15,256 nt of DNA, from assembly GCA_043744615.1 (NCBI GenBank), contig JAYTUJ010000058.1, positions 1 to 15,256 on the forward strand. The letters are read 5' to 3'. The position numbers and the translations under genes are program-made. Under the pieces are notes generated by a model, which did no database searches, had not been told where the DNA came from, and saw only the letters and a program-made list of their open reading frames with translations. Shown here piece after piece: positions 13,573 to 15,256 of the stretch; the stretch's first letter is position 1, and each line of letters begins with the position of its first letter. The stretch is from JAYTUJ01 sp043744615. GTDB lineage: Bacteria; Patescibacteriota; Minisyncoccia; Phycocordibacterales; CAIRYW01.

Positions 13573-13626
13573 GAGTCTTTAGCTCTCAGCAAACTAAAGA
13601 GAGACAAGCTTCCAACAGAGCAAAGC

Positions 13627-14451
13627 TCAAGAACGCAAGTCATCTAGACTGCAGGAGAACGAAGCGCCCGGCCTGTGGTCACGAGAGGCAGGATGAGCCG
13701 CGTAGACGCCAACACGCTTCGAGACACTAAGGCCGACAGAGACAATGTAACCAGAAGTGGAAGACCTCGCATTTGTCGATACCACCCCCTTCAACGATGG
13801 ATGTGTGTTCTCAATCTGTTGTTTAAGCATATTGAGATACAAAAATTCAACAGGCTTTTCGCGGAATTTTTTATTGATATTGAGATCCACCAAGCCTGCT
13901 GTGCAGGCTTTCCAGTCTGTTTTCAGGAGTTCTCTGAGTCCTGGTTTTTGAACCTCCCACTCGTGGACTGCTTCTTGCCATGCTGGTGAGGGCTTGCGTC
14001 CTTTGAATATAAGGTCATTGCCGTATTTGACCAACAAGTCTGTCTGTTCAAGGTAAGTTAACTCGGATGAGTCTAGAATGGCATCCTGACCAACAACACG
14101 GAAACCTTTCTGTGGTGTTTGTGTCAAGTAGAAGGACTCATCGCAAAACCAGTTGATATCGTCCAAAAGTCCTCCTGAACCAGGTCTATTTTCCCTCATA
14201 TGACCCAGACGTTGCATGGTGAGAGGTTGACCATTAATGGTATCAGTGAAATAGACAAGATCGAAACCTTGAAGGTTCTGAAATTCACTGCGTTTTGGTG
14301 AGAATGAAGGGAAAGGAGTGTTGTCTAATTCTGCTCTATTGATTCCAAATACTTGAGCGGTTTGCTTTGGTCCAAAAACGACATGGGGTTGTGGTGGTAA
14401 AAGAAGACGTGAAGCTTCTTCTTCTGTTATAGGAATTGGTTTTGTGCTCAT
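13627..14451 (-). CDS. unknown protein, 274 aa, GC-rich 3' end
   Basis: No family with a known function is recognised; from memory it resembles uncharacterised proteins seen in Patescibacteria (low certainty). The N-terminus MSTKPIPITEEEASRLLLPP leads into VVFGPKQTAQVFGI (24-37). The middle is rich in Asp, Trp and aromatic residues (LLDDINWFCDESFYLTQ, ELTYLEQTDLLVKYG), then helical (WKACTAGLVDLNINKKFREK, FLYLNMLKQQIENTH), and the end alternates Gly, Val and Ser (GYIVSVGLSVSKRVGVYAA). It looks soluble, with no signal peptide or membrane helix. Hand-counted GC is about 60% at 13681-13740, far above the neighbours, while the 5' end is lower. It stops with TGA; most genes here use TAA. A good sigma-70 promoter gives a leader of about 137 nt, CA-rich before ATG and with no Shine-Dalgarno. 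Confidence 0.75.
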   Translation of the reverse strand: MSTKPIPITEEEASRLLLPPQPHVVFGPKQTAQVFGINRAELDNTPFPSFSPKRSEFQNLQGFDLVYFTDTINGQPLTMQRLGHMRENRPGSGGLLDDINWFCDESFYLTQTPQKGFRVVGQDAILDSSELTYLEQTDLLVKYGNDLIFKGRKPSPAWQEAVHEWEVQKPGLRELLKTDWKACTAGLVDLNINKKFREKPVEFLYLNMLKQQIENTHPSLKGVVSTNARSSTSGYIVSVGLSVSKRVGVYAAHPASRDHRPGASFSCSLDDLRS

Positions 14452-14594
14452 TTGTGTTTGTGTAGTTGATTTTCTGTATTTGTTGTTGTGTTGTTTAGTG
14501 TTTCAGGAAACATACCAAATACACCCTTTGATCTGATTCTTTTGCAGTGCAGTTTCAAAGGACGTATGTGGCATGAAGCCTTAATTCAGATGAG

Positions 14595-14624
14595 ATTATG
14601 TCATTAATTTGGTGTGATTGTCAA
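14595..14624 (-). promoter_or_regulatory. promoter of the 274-aa gene
   Basis: TTGACA (14619-14624), 18-bp spacer, CATAAT (14595-14600) on the minus strand: the best -35/-10 pair in the window. The leader contains a possible stem CCTTTGA/TCAAAGG (about 14525-14561). Confidence 0.7.
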
Positions 14625-14646
14625 TAAAATATTTTAAAGGGGTTGT

Positions 14647-14675
14647 TTGACGTAAATATGAAATCATGATACGAT
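14647..14675 (+). promoter_or_regulatory. promoter of the cold-shock gene
   Basis: TTGACG (14647-14652), 17-bp spacer, TACGAT (14670-14675). The leader would be about 80 nt and AT-rich, in keeping with the long leaders of cold-shock genes. It diverges from the 274-aa gene promoter, with 22 bp between the two -35 boxes. Confidence 0.5.
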
Positions 14676-14761
14676 AAGGGTACAAAAGTTTGTAGTTGAG
14701 AATAATCATATTATCTTAAATTTCTATATATTTTGTATTTTATTAGCTAATCAAAATCATC

Positions 14762-14959
14762 ATGAAAGGAACAATTAAAAAAGTTACTGACAAAGGATTT
14801 GGATTTATTACTGGAGAAGGAATGGGTAAAGACGTATTCTTTCATAGTAATTCTCTTGTAGGCGTTGCATTTGACGAACTACGAGAAGGAGACGCTGTTA
14901 CATTTGAAACAGAAGAATCACCAAAAGGATTGAATGCAGTAAACGTACAACGAGCATAG
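14762..14959 (+). CDS. cold-shock domain protein (CspA family)
   Basis: 65-aa single cold-shock domain, an OB-fold that binds single-stranded RNA and DNA and keeps mRNA unfolded. RNP1 appears as KGFGFIT (11-17) and RNP2 as DVFFHSN (24-30). The start MKGTIKKVTDKGFGFIT and the end ESPKGLNAVNVQRA follow the family closely, and the length is typical (65-70 aa). It stands alone: its own promoter, a long AT-rich leader and a very strong terminator 29 bp after the stop. No Shine-Dalgarno is visible before ATG (reads AATCATC). Cold induction cannot be told from the sequence. Confidence 0.95.
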   Translation: MKGTIKKVTDKGFGFITGEGMGKDVFFHSNSLVGVAFDELREGDAVTFETEESPKGLNAVNVQRA

Positions 14960-14987
14960 TCTTGTTGTTCGCGAAACATTACATCGC

Positions 14988-15026
14988 AAAATAAAAGAGG
15001 GGCCTTTGGCCCCTCTTTTATTTTTT
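14988..15026 (+). terminator. strong terminator after the cold-shock gene
   Basis: Perfect 17-bp stem (14988-15004 with 15008-15024) with a GAGGGGCC core, a TTT loop and a T-rich 3' side. The A-run on the 5' side makes it able to work on the minus strand too. Confidence 0.93.
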
Positions 15027-15041
15027 ATATCCCCTTTCTTA

Positions 15042-15050
15042 TGCTAAAAT
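15042..15050 (+). promoter_or_regulatory. extended -10 for the last gene
   Basis: TGCTAAAAT (TG-N-TAAAAT), 37 bp before the ATG at 15087. No -35 is recognisable; that position falls in the terminator tail. Confidence 0.45.
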
Positions 15051-15086
15051 TTACTGAGTAACTAATCACATCTTAACTTAAATTTA

Positions 15087-15256
15087 ATGCCTCAAAAAAA
15101 TATTTTATATCTTGTTCTTGATTTTTTATTGCTCGGAATTTTTTACTTCGTGTTCATAACAATATGTATTTCTTTTATCGTACCAAACCCTAAAGATATT
15201 ACAAATTTATCTGGAAATATTTTATTTTTTGGTTTAGTTACAATATTTGTAATGGA
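15087..15256 (+). CDS. membrane protein, N-terminal part only (cut by window edge)
   Basis: An open frame runs from ATG to the window end, 56 complete codons. After MPQKN comes a hydrophobic helix (about 6-34, with LDFLLLGIFYFVFIT), a short polar loop VPNPKDITNLSGN and the start of a second helix, ILFFGLVTIFVM. Base content matches the AT-rich neighbours and an extended -10 precedes it. No Shine-Dalgarno. The family cannot be named from this part. Confidence 0.6.
   Translation, partial: MPQKNILYLVLDFLLLGIFYFVFITICISFIVPNPKDITNLSGNILFFGLVTIFVM

Noticed and set aside
13627..13629. TGA recoded as glycine (Gracilibacteria-type code)
   Set aside because: TGA ends the 274-aa frame just before a terminator, and the long genes read through without in-frame TGA, so the standard bacterial code suffices.
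13606..13654. HindIII, XbaI and PstI sites close together, like a cloning polylinker
   Set aside because: Spacing is not that of a polylinker and part of it codes for the 274-aa protein's C-terminus, so chance is more likely.
1..15256. CRISPR array, tRNA or rRNA genes, prophage or transposase genes
   Set aside because: No spaced direct repeats, cloverleaf, rRNA segment or such protein motifs were seen by eye on either strand.

Overview
The window looks like chromosome from a Patescibacteria/CPR-type bacterium, probably Parcubacteria-like (inference). The grounds are: AT-rich DNA with short gene spacing; a PriA homologue with no recognisable helicase motifs; a tiny DUF5679-type zinc-ribbon protein; archaeal-type aspartyl-tRNA synthetases; and almost no Shine-Dalgarno sequences before start codons. 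TAA is the usual stop. One gene ends in TGA, so a TGA=Gly code is not suggested.

Region 1 (1-3960, minus strand) holds two different archaeal-type AspRS genes in tandem. The downstream, AT-rich copy (811-2139) is preceded by a compact T-box riboswitch with a T-box sequence, an antiterminator that excludes a terminator, and a possible GAC (Asp) specifier in a small hairpin loop. A nucleoside phosphorylase follows it and may share the transcript. The upstream copy (2482-3786) is markedly GC-richer, has a true Shine-Dalgarno, its own strong terminator and a 25-bp-arm leader hairpin. It looks horizontally acquired.

Region 2 (4000-7070) has a 54-aa single-pass membrane protein, a terminator, a probably leaderless gene for the degenerate PriA-like protein, and a convergent unknown gene with faint metallophosphoesterase-like motifs. 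Region 3 (7160-8662) is the def-fmt pair for N-formyl-methionine metabolism. Convergent to it is a minus-strand run: DUF5679 protein, then a 111-bp element with 27-bp perfect inverted repeats, then a RaiA/HPF ribosome hibernation factor and a SAM methyltransferase.

Region 4 (10270-12850) has an Nramp-related transporter with altered metal-site residues, an adjacent bacterial PH-domain membrane protein, and an unknown 135-aa protein ending at a bidirectional terminator. Region 5 (12856-15256) has a DUF4230 membrane-anchored protein, an unknown 274-aa protein with a GC-rich 3' end, a divergently transcribed cold-shock protein with a strong terminator, and the start of a membrane protein cut by the window edge.

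Most of the content is translation housekeeping (Asp-tRNA charging, formylation and deformylation, ribosome hibernation, cold shock). The least expected items are the T-box leader, the doubled AspRS genes, the dead PriA and the inverted-repeat element.
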